Source: Actinokineospora bangkokensis (GTDB lineage: Bacteria > Actinomycetota > Actinomycetes > Mycobacteriales > Pseudonocardiaceae). From it: DNA of 64,000 bases. Shown one piece after another: positions 16,913 through 25,027 of the stretch (position 1 is its first letter; each line of letters begins with the position of its first letter). The notes below the pieces were generated by a model. That model made no database searches. It saw only the letters and a program-made list of their open reading frames with translations, and was not told the DNA's origin. Location of the stretch: assembly GCF_001940455.1 (NCBI RefSeq), contig NZ_MKQR01000009.1, positions 689,384 to 753,383 of the forward strand, given 5' to 3'. Both the position numbers and the translations under genes were made by a program.

Positions 16913-17329
16913 TCAGGCGATGAGCCAGGCGTTGGTGGAGTGGGTGTGGGGGGTGGGTGCGGTGGTGGTGGAGGGGGCGATGCGGAGTTCCTGGGCGAGG
17001 GGGGTGAGGTGGAGGCTGCTGAGGATGGGGCCGCGGGCGAGGGTGGTGAGGGTGCGGCCGCGGCGGGTGCAGGCGCGGTGGGCGCGCAGGAGGACGGCGG
17101 TGCTGGCCCAGCTGAGGTGGGTGACGGCGGTGAGGTCGACGACGAGGTGGTGGGTGGTGGGGTCGGGGGTGGTGGCGGTGGTGATGAGGGCTTCTCGCCA
17201 GGGGGCTTCGGTGGCGAGGTCGATGCGCCCGTGGGCGGTGATGGTGGTGGTGCCCGCGGTGTGGGTGGTGGTGACGGTGAGGCTGCGTTCGGCGCGTTCT
17301 CGGGGGGTGCGGGCGAACTTGAGGGTCAT
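16913..17329 (-). CDS. STAS-domain protein (anti-sigma factor antagonist-like)
   Basis: 138 residues. A STAS fold spans residues 15-110, with TITAHGRIDLATEAPWREAL, VVDLTAVTHLSWASTAVLLR and RGRTLTTLARGP. The usual phospho-acceptor position in D-h-S-x-h-D-S reads TAVTHLSWAST, so a Ser/Thr is available but the classic context is altered. Members switch sigma factors by partner binding to anti-sigma kinases; no kinase gene is next door. The ATG at 17329 has GGAGG seven bases upstream. Coding strand is very C-rich, Thr/His/Ala-heavy. Confidence 0.75.
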   Translation of the reverse strand: MTLKFARTPRERAERSLTVTTTHTAGTTTITAHGRIDLATEAPWREALITTATTPDPTTHHLVVDLTAVTHLSWASTAVLLRAHRACTRRGRTLTTLARGPILSSLHLTPLAQELRIAPSTTTAPTPHTHSTNAWLIA

Positions 17330-17473
17330 GCGGGGGCCTCCAGGTGGGGGTTCTGCTGCCTGGAGCGCGTGGGGGTGGGAAAGGTTGCCGTGGTGGTGGG
17401 ACGTTTTCCGGGCTGTCACGTCGGGGGTTGTCCGGTGCGTCCGGGTGGAGCAGCCCCTCCCCCGTCCTCGGGG

Positions 17474-17977
17474 CTACTCCCCCGTGGTGCCGTCGGCGAG
17501 TTCGCGGAGGATGTCGAGGTGGCCGACGTGGCGGGCGGTTTCCTGGATGACGTGGGTGAGGCACCAGCGGACGGTGCGGGTGGGGTCGCCGAGGGCCTGG
17601 TCGTCGGCGGTGAGGGGGGCCATGGCGGTCTCCGCGAGGGCCCATTCGGCCTGGTAGGCGGTGAGGACGGTGGTGGGGGTGTCGCCGGGGCGCAGGCGCC
17701 AGTCGTGGACGTCGTCGTCGGGGGGCCAGAGGGTCGGCAGGTCGGCGCCGCCCGCGGTGCGGGTGAGCCAGTGGCGTTCGACGGCGGTGAGGTGCTTGAT
17801 GACGCCGAGGAGGGTCATCAGGGGTGAGGTGGTGAGGGGGGCGTCGGTGGCTTGGGCGGGGGTGGTGCCGGTGGCCTTGGTGACGGCGGTGGTGCGCAGG
17901 AAGCGGAGGAACTGCCACTGGAGGGCGAGTTCGTCGTGGGCGTCCGTGGTGGGCCAGGCGCGGTCCGGGGTCGGCAT
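17474..17977 (-). CDS. DUF664 / mini-DinB family protein
   Basis: 167 residues in the DinB four-helix layout of DUF664: LQWQFLRFLRTTAVTKATG, LLGVIKHLTAVERHWL, RWCLTHVIQETARHVGHLDI and the LRELADG tail. Three conserved His in the two helical motifs form the expected metal site. Such proteins are often metal-dependent thiol (mycothiol/bacillithiol) transferases. Substrate not known. A GTG two codons upstream is an alternative start. Monocistronic. Confidence 0.85.
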   Translation of the reverse strand: MPTPDRAWPTTDAHDELALQWQFLRFLRTTAVTKATGTTPAQATDAPLTTSPLMTLLGVIKHLTAVERHWLTRTAGGADLPTLWPPDDDVHDWRLRPGDTPTTVLTAYQAEWALAETAMAPLTADDQALGDPTRTVRWCLTHVIQETARHVGHLDILRELADGTTGE

Positions 17978-18130
17978 GATCACGATGGTAGGTGGGGGCG
18001 GGTGGTCCGGCTCGGGGTGCGGTGGGTCGGGTCGGTGGGGTGGGTGGTGGGTGGTGGTGGGAGTGCCCTTAGCGTGGGGTGTGCCGGGTCCTGTCCGGGG
18101 CCTGGGTGGTGGCGAGGGATGGGGTGGGTC

Positions 18131-18790
18131 GTGCAGCAGGAGTGGTCGCGGGTCGACGAGTACCTGGTGTCGGCGTTGGTGGAGCAGGACGAGGTGTTGA
18201 CGGGGGCGTTGGAGCGGGCGCGGGCGGCGGGGTTGCCGCCGATCGATGTGGCGCCGAACCAGGGGGCGTTGTTGCACCTGTGGGTGCGGGCGTTGGGGGC
18301 GCGGCGGGTGTTGGAGTTGGGGACGTTGGGCGGGTATTCGACGATCTGGATGGGGCGGGCGTTGCCCGCGGGTGGGTCGTTGGTGACGTGCGAGGTGTCG
18401 GCGGAGCACGCGGCGGTGGCGCGGGAGAACTTGGCGGTGGCGGGGTTGTCGGAGGTGGTGGACGTGCGGGTGGGGCCTGCGGTGGAGACGTTGGAGGGGT
18501 TGGTGGGGGGTGAGCCGTTTGACTTCGTGTTCATCGATGCGGACAAGGAGAACAACCCGTCGTACTTCCGGTTGGCGGTGGGGTTGACGCGGCCGGGTGG
18601 GGTGATCGTGGTGGACAACGTGGTGCGGGGTGGGGCGATCGCGGACGAGGGGTCGGTGAACCCGCAGGTGGTGGCGACGCGGGAGATGAACCGGTTGATC
18701 GCGGCGGAGCCCCGGGTGGTGGCGACGGCGGTGCAGACGGTGGGGTCGAAGGGGTATGACGGGTTCGCGTTCTTGCTCGTGACGGGGTGA
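18131..18790 (+). CDS. Class I SAM O-methyltransferase (catechol-OMT-like)
   Basis: About 219 residues. SAM-binding motif VLELGTLGGYSTIWM follows the family DVAPNQGALLHLWV opening. Metal-binding acidic residues are in FVFIDADKENNPSYF and VIVVDNVVRGG, as in Mg-dependent OMT family 3 (SafC/caffeoyl-CoA OMT type). It methylates a vicinal hydroxyl of a small molecule, possibly natural-product related; the substrate is unknown. ATG at 18119 is an alternative start, closer to GAGGG. Codons here are unusually rich in GTG, TTG and GGG. Confidence 0.88.
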   Translation: MQQEWSRVDEYLVSALVEQDEVLTGALERARAAGLPPIDVAPNQGALLHLWVRALGARRVLELGTLGGYSTIWMGRALPAGGSLVTCEVSAEHAAVARENLAVAGLSEVVDVRVGPAVETLEGLVGGEPFDFVFIDADKENNPSYFRLAVGLTRPGGVIVVDNVVRGGAIADEGSVNPQVVATREMNRLIAAEPRVVATAVQTVGSKGYDGFAFLLVTG

Positions 18791-18819
18791 GGGTCCGCAG
18801 ATGGGGTCGGGGGTGGTCG

Positions 18820-19929
18820 TCAGGGGGTGTGGAGGGTGACCTCGTGGGTGAGGTCGGGGTCGGTGGTGGTGAGCAGGTGGTGGGCTTCGGCGGTGAGGTC
18901 GTGGCGGGCCTCGGTGGTGGTGCGGGTGTGCTGGGTGATCTCGATGGTGGCGGTGCGGCGGGTGCGGCGCAGGCGCCAGGTGCCGGCGATGTGGCCGTCG
19001 ACGAGGGTGGTGGCGGGGATGACGCCGTTGGGGCCGCCGAGGACGTGGGGGCGGACGGTGTCGGGTAGGACGCGGGTGCGGTCGGCGTGGGAGAGGATGA
19101 GGTTGTCGTAGTCGGCGATGAGGCGGGCGGGTGCGGGGGTGTCGGGGTCGGGGCGGGGTGCGTCGGGCAGGTCGTGCAGGACGGTGCCGGTGTCGGTGGT
19201 GTAGGTGCGCAGGTGGGGGGTGAGGCGGTCGAAGACCTCGGTGAGACCGGTGAGGCCTGACCAGGTGCGGGCGTCGGCGGGGGTGGCGGGGCCGTAGGCG
19301 GCGAGGTAGCGCAGGACGAGGTCGTCGATGGTGGTGGGGGGTCGGGTGGTCGGGGGGAGCCAGGTGTCGGTGGGTGCGTGGGCGGCGGGGCCGGGGGTGC
19401 GCCAGAGGCCGCGTGGGGGGATCTGGGTGAGGGAGGTGGTGTTGCGGACGATCATGGCGAGGCGGTCGGCGGGGTGGCCGGGGAACTCGGTGGCCAGTGC
19501 GGTGCCGAGTTCGGCGGCGGTCATGGGGCGTTGGGTGAGCAGGGTGCGGCCGCGGGTGGTGATGGCGGTGATCTGCTCGGGGGTGAGGGTGCGGACGGTG
19601 GGGCCGCCGTTGGTGCGGGTGGCCTTGTCGTGGAGGGGTTGCAGGAGGGGGCGCAGGGTGTGGGCGTCGTCGGTGGTGACGAGGTGGAGGGTGCCGCGCA
19701 TGAGGGAGAGGCGGGCGGCGGCGCGGGTGCGCAGGAGGTCGGCGAGGTGGTCGGGGTGGAAGTCGGTGAGGCGGGCGTGGAGGCCGAGGTAGGGCGGGTC
19801 GGGGGCTTGGGCTTGCAGGCCGATGAGGTGGTGGAGGGCTTGGGCGGGGGTGAGGGGGTGGCGGTGGAGGAGGAGTTGGCGGGCGAGGTAGGCGCGGTTG
19901 AGGGCGCGGGGGGTGAGGCGGTCGGGCAC
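18820..19929 (-). CDS. Winged-helix DNA glycosylase-like protein (AlkZ/YcaQ superfamily)
   Basis: 369 residues of the winged-helix HTH_42 family that includes the Streptomyces azinomycin resistance glycosylase AlkZ. The QxQ catalytic motif is present as GLQAQAP (Gln39, Gln41), in the usual context LARQLLLHR upstream and PPYLGLHARL downstream. A C-terminal IPATTLVDGHIAGTWR also fits. AlkZ relatives unhook alkylated or crosslinked bases. The GTG at 19929 is chosen because homology begins there. It faces a WYL regulator across a 64-base divergent gap, a hint of damage-responsive control. Confidence 0.85.
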   Translation of the reverse strand: MPDRLTPRALNRAYLARQLLLHRHPLTPAQALHHLIGLQAQAPDPPYLGLHARLTDFHPDHLADLLRTRAAARLSLMRGTLHLVTTDDAHTLRPLLQPLHDKATRTNGGPTVRTLTPEQITAITTRGRTLLTQRPMTAAELGTALATEFPGHPADRLAMIVRNTTSLTQIPPRGLWRTPGPAAHAPTDTWLPPTTRPPTTIDDLVLRYLAAYGPATPADARTWSGLTGLTEVFDRLTPHLRTYTTDTGTVLHDLPDAPRPDPDTPAPARLIADYDNLILSHADRTRVLPDTVRPHVLGGPNGVIPATTLVDGHIAGTWRLRRTRRTATIEITQHTRTTTEARHDLTAEAHHLLTTTDPDLTHEVTLHTP

Positions 19930-19951
19930 GGGTGCAGTGTGGCGGGTCTTG

Positions 19952-19968
19952 CGGACAGGTGTTGTCCG
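19952..19968. promoter_or_regulatory. Operator-like inverted repeat CGGACA-N5-TGTCCG
   Basis: A 17-bp dyad with perfect 6-bp arms and a 5-base centre, in the middle of the 64-base gap between the divergent AlkZ-like and WYL genes. It is ideally placed for the WYL protein to control both directions. Confidence 0.55.
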
Positions 19969-19993
19969 GGTGGGGTGGGATGCTGGGGTGGTG

Positions 19994-20962
19994 ATGGAGA
20001 CGTCGGCGCGGTTGTTGCGGTTGTTGTCGTTGTTGCAGACCCGGCGGGATTGGTCGGGGGCGGAGTTGGCGGTGCGGTTGGGGGTGACGGACCGGACGGT
20101 GCGGCGGGACGTGGACAAGCTGCGGTCGTTGGGGTACCCGGTGAACGCGGTGGCGGGGACGGCGGGTGGGTACCGGTTGGGGGCGGGTGCGGCGTTGCCG
20201 CCGTTGCTGCTCGACGACGAGGAGGCGGTGGCGGTGGCGATCGGGTTGCGGACGGCGTCGACGGGGGCGGTGGCGGGGATCGAGGAGACGTGCGTGCGGG
20301 CGTTGGCGAAGTTGGAGCAGGTGTTGCCGTCGCGGTTGCGGGAGCGGGTGCGGGCGTTGGGGGCCTCGACGGTGCCGTTGGTGGCGGTGGGGCCGGTGGT
20401 GGACCCGGGGGTGTTGACGGTGTTGGCGGCGGCGGTGCGGGATCGGGAGCGGGTGCGGTTCGACTACCGGTCGCACGGTGGGGAGTCGTCGCGGCGGGAT
20501 GTGGAGCCGTTGCGGTTGGTGCACACGGGTCGGCGGTGGTACTTGATCGGGTTCGACGTGGACCGGGGTGATTGGCGGACGTTCCGGGTGGACCGGTTGG
20601 AGCCGAGGGTGCCGACGGGGCCGCGGTTCGCGCCGCGGGAGCCGCCTGCGGAGGATCTGGCGGAGTACGCGCAGCGGGGGTTGACGGTGCGGGCGTACCC
20701 GGTGCAGGCGACGGTGTTGTTGCGGTGGTCGGTGGAGCGGGCGCGGGAGGTGATCTCGGTGACGTCGGGGCAGTTGGTGGCGGTGGATGAGGGGTCGTGC
20801 CTGTTGACGGCGGGGGCGCCGTCGTGGGAGGGGATGGCGTCGTGGTTGGGGATGTTGGGGTGTGAGTTCGAGGTGGTGGGGTCGCCGGAGTTGGCGGAGG
20901 CGTTGGTGCGGGTGTCGCAGCGGTTGGGGCGGGCGTCGGGGCGGGGTGCCGGGTCCGGGTGA
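19994..20962 (+). CDS. HTH_11/WYL-domain transcriptional regulator
   Basis: 322 residues. An N-terminal winged helix (RLLRLLSLLQTRRDWSGAEL, then TDRTVRRDVDKLRSLGYPV) is followed by a WYL domain (RVRFDYRSH, RRWYLIGFDVDRGDWRTFR) and a C-terminal WCX segment. WYL proteins sense nucleic acids or other ligands and often control DNA-damage or defence genes. ATG 19994 or the adjacent GTG 19991 start it. It is divergent from the AlkZ-like glycosylase with a dyad between them, so autoregulation and control of that gene are plausible. Confidence 0.88.
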   Translation: METSARLLRLLSLLQTRRDWSGAELAVRLGVTDRTVRRDVDKLRSLGYPVNAVAGTAGGYRLGAGAALPPLLLDDEEAVAVAIGLRTASTGAVAGIEETCVRALAKLEQVLPSRLRERVRALGASTVPLVAVGPVVDPGVLTVLAAAVRDRERVRFDYRSHGGESSRRDVEPLRLVHTGRRWYLIGFDVDRGDWRTFRVDRLEPRVPTGPRFAPREPPAEDLAEYAQRGLTVRAYPVQATVLLRWSVERAREVISVTSGQLVAVDEGSCLLTAGAPSWEGMASWLGMLGCEFEVVGSPELAEALVRVSQRLGRASGRGAGSG

Positions 20963-21028
20963 GCGGGTGGGGGTTGTGGTGGGTGGTGGGATGGGGGTGT
21001 CAGTGGGTGGTGTCGTGGGGAGGGGGTC

Positions 21029-21862
21029 GTGGTGTCGGGTGCGGTGTGCCGGGTGGTGTCGCGGGTGGTGGGTGAGCCGTTGGCGGGAACGGCGGCGGTG
21101 GCGTCGGGGTGGGTGTGCGTGGAGCAGCCGGGGCCGTGGGGGCGTGAGGTGGTGGTGCCGGGGGTGGGTGCGCCGGGGGTTCGGGTGGTGTTGATCCGTC
21201 GTCCGGGTCGGGCGGTGGTGGCGGGGTCTCGGCGGGTGTTGGTGGCGTCGACGGTGCCGGGGTCGGAGTGGGTGCGGGCGGGTGTGGTGGAGGAGTTGGC
21301 GGGGTTGGACGTGGCGGGTGTGGGGGTGGGTGAGCACGGTGGGTGGGGTGTGCCGGTGTCGGGGCCGGTGTTGTTGGTGTGCACGAACGGTCGGCGGGAT
21401 GTGTGTTGTGCGGTGGTGGGGCGGCCGGTGGCGGCGGGGTTGGCGGAGGAGTTCGGGGAGGCGGTGTGGGAGTCGACGCACTTGGGTGGGCACCGGTTCG
21501 CGCCGACGGGGTTGTTGTTGCCGTCGGGGTATGCCTACGGGGGGTTGGACGTGGAGCGGGGGCGGGTGTTGTTGGGTTCGGAGGGGGTGGTGGTGCAGGG
21601 GTGTCGGGGGCGGTCGACGTGGTCGGCGCCGGGGCAGGTGGCGGAGTTGGCGGTGCGGGAGTCGGTGGGTGTGGTGGGGTCCGGGGAGTTGGTGGTGCGG
21701 TCGGTGGTGGCCGGGGGCGGTGGGTGGTCGGTGGAGGTGGGGCACGTGGACGGGCGGGTGTGGCGGGTGGCGGTGGCGGAGCGGGAGTTGGGGGTGCGCC
21801 CGGCCAGTTGCGGGGCGGCGCCGACGCCGGTGGTGGCGCACGTGGTGACCGGGATCAGGTGA
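21029..21862 (+). CDS. Sucrase/ferredoxin-like family protein
   Basis: 277 residues of the sucrase/ferredoxin-like (thioredoxin-fold) family. Cysteines lie in LLVCTNGRRDVCCAV and the signature WESTHLGGHRFAPT follows with LLLPSGYAYGG. The two motifs are the ligands seen in thioredoxin-like [2Fe-2S] ferredoxins. The name comes from an early plant assignment and the biochemical role is unclear. The GTG at 21029 follows a GGGGAGGGGG ribosome site. Monocistronic, codons rich in GTG/GGG. Confidence 0.85.
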   Translation: MVSGAVCRVVSRVVGEPLAGTAAVASGWVCVEQPGPWGREVVVPGVGAPGVRVVLIRRPGRAVVAGSRRVLVASTVPGSEWVRAGVVEELAGLDVAGVGVGEHGGWGVPVSGPVLLVCTNGRRDVCCAVVGRPVAAGLAEEFGEAVWESTHLGGHRFAPTGLLLPSGYAYGGLDVERGRVLLGSEGVVVQGCRGRSTWSAPGQVAELAVRESVGVVGSGELVVRSVVAGGGGWSVEVGHVDGRVWRVAVAERELGVRPASCGAAPTPVVAHVVTGIR

Positions 21863-22003
21863 CCTGGGCCGGGTGATCGGGGTCGGGTGATCGGGCAGGG
21901 TTGCCGCCCGGGTGGGCGGTGCTGGTTGGCGGACTGTTGTGGTGTCCGGTTGGTGGCCGACATGATGCGGTGATCGGACACCGGGCGAGGCGAGGAGTCG
22001 GGC

Positions 22004-22885
22004 ATGGGTGCGCTGCTGTCGCGGCGGGGGTTGCTGGTCGGTGCTGCCGCGGGTGCGGTGGGGGTGGCGCTCGGTGGCCGGGTGGCCTCGGCGGCGGTGG
22101 TGCCGGGGGCGGCGGACTGGATGGGGGCGCTGGGGTCGTCGACGCCGTTGACGCGGGTGTCGATCCCAGGCACGCACGGGTCGGGGACGCGGGTGGGTGG
22201 GGCGGCGGTGGCCAACCAGGACCTGTCGATCGGTGAGCAGCTGGCGGCGGGGGTGCGGTTCCTCGACATCCGGTGCCGGTTGTTCGAGGGGTCGTTCTCG
22301 TTGCACCACTCGTCGTTCTACCAGCGCCTGAACTTCGACGACGTGCTGGTGGCGTGCCGGGACTTCCTGGCCGCGCACCCGGGTGAGGTGGTGCTGATGC
22401 GGGTGAAGCAGGAGTACTCGACGGAGTCGGACGCCGCGTTCGGGGCGGTGTTCGCCGGCTACGCCCAGCGGTACCCGGGGCTGTTGCGGACGGGGTCGGC
22501 GGTGCCGTCGGTGGGTGAGGCGCGCGGGCAGGTGGTGGTCGTGTCGGACAACGGCGGGGTGCCCGGGATCGGGTGGAACTCCCCCGCCGTGGACCTGTCC
22601 GACGACTACGACATCGCGACGCTGGCGGACCTGGAGAACCGCAAGTGGCCGGGGGTGGCGGCGCACTTCGACGCGGCGCGGGCGGCGGGCGCGGAGAAGC
22701 TGTTCATCACGTTCACCTCGTCCTGGGGGTGGGCGTTGTGGCCGCGGGACGCCGACAGGGCGATCTGGCCGAAGGTGTCGGGGTACCTGGACGCGCTGGA
22801 GACGGCGGTGGTGGGAGTGGTGCCGGTGGACTTCACCACGGCGGCGAAGGCGCGGCAGGTCTACCGGTTGAACTTCGGTCGCTGA
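22004..22885 (+). CDS. Phosphatidylinositol-specific phospholipase C-like, Tat-exported
   Basis: 293 residues. A twin-arginine signal (SRRGLLVGAAAGAVGVALGG) ends near residue 30, so the enzyme should be secreted folded. The PI-PLC X domain shows the two catalytic histidines: His58 in SIPGTHGSGT and His101/His102 in FSLHHSSFY. Asp in FLDIRCR and VVVSDNGG are typical too. It cleaves phosphatidylinositol or GPI lipids in this family. Usual length for bacterial PI-PLC. A hairpin follows the gene. Confidence 0.87.
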   Translation: MGALLSRRGLLVGAAAGAVGVALGGRVASAAVVPGAADWMGALGSSTPLTRVSIPGTHGSGTRVGGAAVANQDLSIGEQLAAGVRFLDIRCRLFEGSFSLHHSSFYQRLNFDDVLVACRDFLAAHPGEVVLMRVKQEYSTESDAAFGAVFAGYAQRYPGLLRTGSAVPSVGEARGQVVVVSDNGGVPGIGWNSPAVDLSDDYDIATLADLENRKWPGVAAHFDAARAAGAEKLFITFTSSWGWALWPRDADRAIWPKVSGYLDALETAVVGVVPVDFTTAAKARQVYRLNFGR

Positions 22886-22979
22886 GGCGGCACGGGCCCA
22901 CGCGGGTCAGCGCCACCCGGTCCTCCCCCACCGCGTCGCCCGCCACGGCCTGACCGGCGGCGGTGGGCACGTCCTGGGT

Positions 22980-23022
22980 CTGGTGCCCGCCCCGGGCCGG
23001 GGGTGGCTGGGGTGGGCACCAG
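22980..23022. terminator. Bidirectional hairpin between converging PI-PLC and SPFH genes
   Basis: Arms CTGGTGCCCGCCCC at 22980-22993 and GGGGTGGGCACCAG at 23009-23022 pair with a single mismatch across 14 bp and a 15-base loop. It lies between two convergent stops, as expected of a shared terminator. Confidence 0.65.
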
Positions 23023-23028
23023 GCTGGG

Positions 23029-24306
23029 TCAGGGCTGCTGGGGCGGTGCCAGGGGGTTGCGGACCGGGCGGGTGATGTCCGGGTCGGCCAGTGGGGTCGG
23101 GGTGGGTCCGGAGGTGACCTGGCGGGGTTCCTCGGCGCCGCGGGTGACCGCCGGGGCGGCCGGGTTCGGGGCAGCGGTGGCCGGGGTGGCGGGGGTGGCC
23201 AGGGGTGATTCGACCTCCTTGCGGGCGACCTCCTCGGCGGCGCGCACGGCCTCGGCGACGCGGGGGTCGGTGGAGGTGTCGAACCAGGAGGCGACCTCCT
23301 CCTCGTCGGCCGCGGGGTCGGCGGCGGGGGCGGTGTCGGTGGGGGGCTCGTAGCGGAACACCCCGTCGTCGCCGCGGGCGCCGAGTTGGCGGGCGAAGCC
23401 CTCCAGGGCCTTGGAGAAGTCGGTGGGGATCATCCACACCTTGTTGGCGTCGCCCTGGGCCATGGTGGGCAGGGTCTGGAGGTACTGGTAGGCCAGCACC
23501 TCCGGGGTGGGCTTGGACGCCTTGACCGCGGCGACGACCTTCTCGATGGCCTTGGCCTGGCCCTGGGCCTGCAGGTAGCGGGCGGCGCGCTCGCCCTGGG
23601 CCTTGAGGATGCGGGACTGGCGGTCGGCCTCGGCGGCCATGATGGTGGCCTGCTTCTGGCCCTCCGCGGCGAGGATCTGCGCCTGCTTCTGGCCTTCCGC
23701 GGTCTTGATGGCCGCTTCGCGCTGGCCCTCGGCGTTGAGGATGATGGCGCGCTTCTCCCGGTCGGCGCGCATCTGCTTCTCCATGGAGTCCTGGATCGAC
23801 GGCGGCGGGTCGATGGCCTTGAGCTCGACGCGGGCCACCCGGATGCCCCACCGGCCGGTCTCGGCGTCGAGCACCCCGCGCAGCTGGGAGTTGATGGAGT
23901 CGCGGGAGGTCAGGGTCTCCTCCAGGGACATGCCGCCGACGACGTTGCGCAGCGTGGTGGTGGTCAGCTGCTCGACGGCGACGATGTAGTTGGAGATCTC
24001 GTAGACCGCGGCCCGGGAGTCGGTGACCTGGAAGTAGACGACGGTGTCGATGGAGACGGTGAGGTTGTCCTGGGTGATGACCGGTTGCGGCGGGAAGGAC
24101 ACGACCTGCTCGCGCAGGTCGATGCGGGCGCGCACCCGGTCGAAGAAGGGCACCAGGAAGTTCAGCCCGGGTTCGGCCACGGTGCGGAACCGGCCCAGGC
24201 GCTCGATCACCGCCGATTGCGCCTGCGGGATCACCAGCACCGACTTGACCAGCACGATCAACACGAACACGACCACGATGATGGCGACGATGACTGTCGG
24301 CTCCAC
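23029..24306 (-). CDS. SPFH/Band 7 (stomatin-like) membrane protein
   Basis: 425 residues. One N-terminal transmembrane helix (IVAIIVVVFVLIVLVKSVLV) is followed by the Band 7 domain (VIPQAQSAVIERLGRFR through RVARVELKAIDPP). A long Ala/Glu/Gln-rich coiled coil (KRAIILNAEGQREA repeats) and a Pro/Ala-rich tail of about 110 residues complete it. Slipin-type proteins form membrane scaffolds and pair with NfeD proteins; here the NfeD gene is directly upstream in the same direction. The extended low-complexity tail is longer than in most slipins. Confidence 0.92.
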   Translation of the reverse strand: MEPTVIVAIIVVVFVLIVLVKSVLVIPQAQSAVIERLGRFRTVAEPGLNFLVPFFDRVRARIDLREQVVSFPPQPVITQDNLTVSIDTVVYFQVTDSRAAVYEISNYIVAVEQLTTTTLRNVVGGMSLEETLTSRDSINSQLRGVLDAETGRWGIRVARVELKAIDPPPSIQDSMEKQMRADREKRAIILNAEGQREAAIKTAEGQKQAQILAAEGQKQATIMAAEADRQSRILKAQGERAARYLQAQGQAKAIEKVVAAVKASKPTPEVLAYQYLQTLPTMAQGDANKVWMIPTDFSKALEGFARQLGARGDDGVFRYEPPTDTAPAADPAADEEEVASWFDTSTDPRVAEAVRAAEEVARKEVESPLATPATPATAAPNPAAPAVTRGAEEPRQVTSGPTPTPLADPDITRPVRNPLAPPQQP

Positions 24307-24339
24307 TCGCGGACCTCCCTACCCTGCGTCGTCAAACCC

Positions 24340-24367
24340 TGCGTCGACAGTCTCGCGTCGACAGTCC
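24340..24367. repeat. 14-bp tandem repeat in NfeD-SPFH gap
   Basis: TGCGTCGACAGTCT at 24340-24353 is followed directly by CGCGTCGACAGTCC at 24354-24367 (12 of 14 identical). Further degenerate GCGTCG/CTCGTCG copies flank it. It lies in the 128-base gap between NfeD and SPFH genes; role unknown. Confidence 0.6.
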
Positions 24368-24434
24368 TTGCCTCGTCGAACCTTGCGCTTGTCCTGCTGT
24401 CCTCGCCCGCGCCTGCCCCCGGGGCGCGGTCGCC

Positions 24435-24893
24435 TCAGTCGCCGTCCGGCCCCGGCGGCAGGCCCGGTGGGTGGTCGGCCCACACCACCGCGGTCGCCCC
24501 GGCGATCTGGACGACGGTGACCGCGGTGCCGGGGGTGAGGACCTGCTCGGGGTCCATCGACCGCGCGGTCCACTCCTGCCCGTTGAGCCGCACCAGGCCG
24601 CCGTGGGCGTCCACGGTGGACAGCACGGTGGCCGGGGCGCCGAGCAGAGCGGCGGCGTTGTCGGTGACGTGGCGGGTGGTGAGCCGGTGGCGCAGCGCGG
24701 GCCGCGCGGCGGCCAGCAGGCCCAGCGCCGAGGCGGCGAAGACCGCCGCCGAGACCAGGGTCGAGCCGAACAGCGCCTCCGCGCCGCCGCCGAGCAGCGC
24801 GGCGACGCCGAGCATGAGCAGGACCAGGTCGCCGGAGAGCGCCTCTGCCACCACGAGCGCGATCCCCGCGATGACCCACACCAGCGCCGCCAT
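24435..24893 (-). CDS. NfeD family membrane protein
   Basis: 152 residues. Two or three N-terminal hydrophobic helices (ALVWVIAGIALVVAEAL, LVLLMLGVAALLGGGAEALF, SAAVFAASALGLLAAARPA) precede a small beta-barrel OB domain (GAPATVLSTVDAHGGLVRLN, then VVQIAGATAVV), the NfeD C-terminal module. It works with SPFH proteins in membrane microdomains, and the SPFH gene follows 128 bases downstream. The ATG at 24893 has GGGGGAGGA seven bases upstream. Confidence 0.88.
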   Translation of the reverse strand: MAALVWVIAGIALVVAEALSGDLVLLMLGVAALLGGGAEALFGSTLVSAAVFAASALGLLAAARPALRHRLTTRHVTDNAAALLGAPATVLSTVDAHGGLVRLNGQEWTARSMDPEQVLTPGTAVTVVQIAGATAVVWADHPPGLPPGPDGD

Positions 24894-25027
24894 GCCCCCA
24901 TCCTCCCCCACCGGCGGCCCGGCGGGGGGCGCGGCGGTGACTTGTGGCCCTACCGCGACCCGGCGGGGTCGCGTGGTGCCATCCTCGCACCGCGGGCCGA
25001 CGCCCGGGGCCGGTTGTCCACAGGGGG

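Noticed and set aside
17474..22666. A 1730-codon open frame on the minus strand
   Set aside because: It runs through DUF664 and antisense to several clear genes, is His/Arg/Pro-rich and low complexity. Only its last part (17474-17977) is real.
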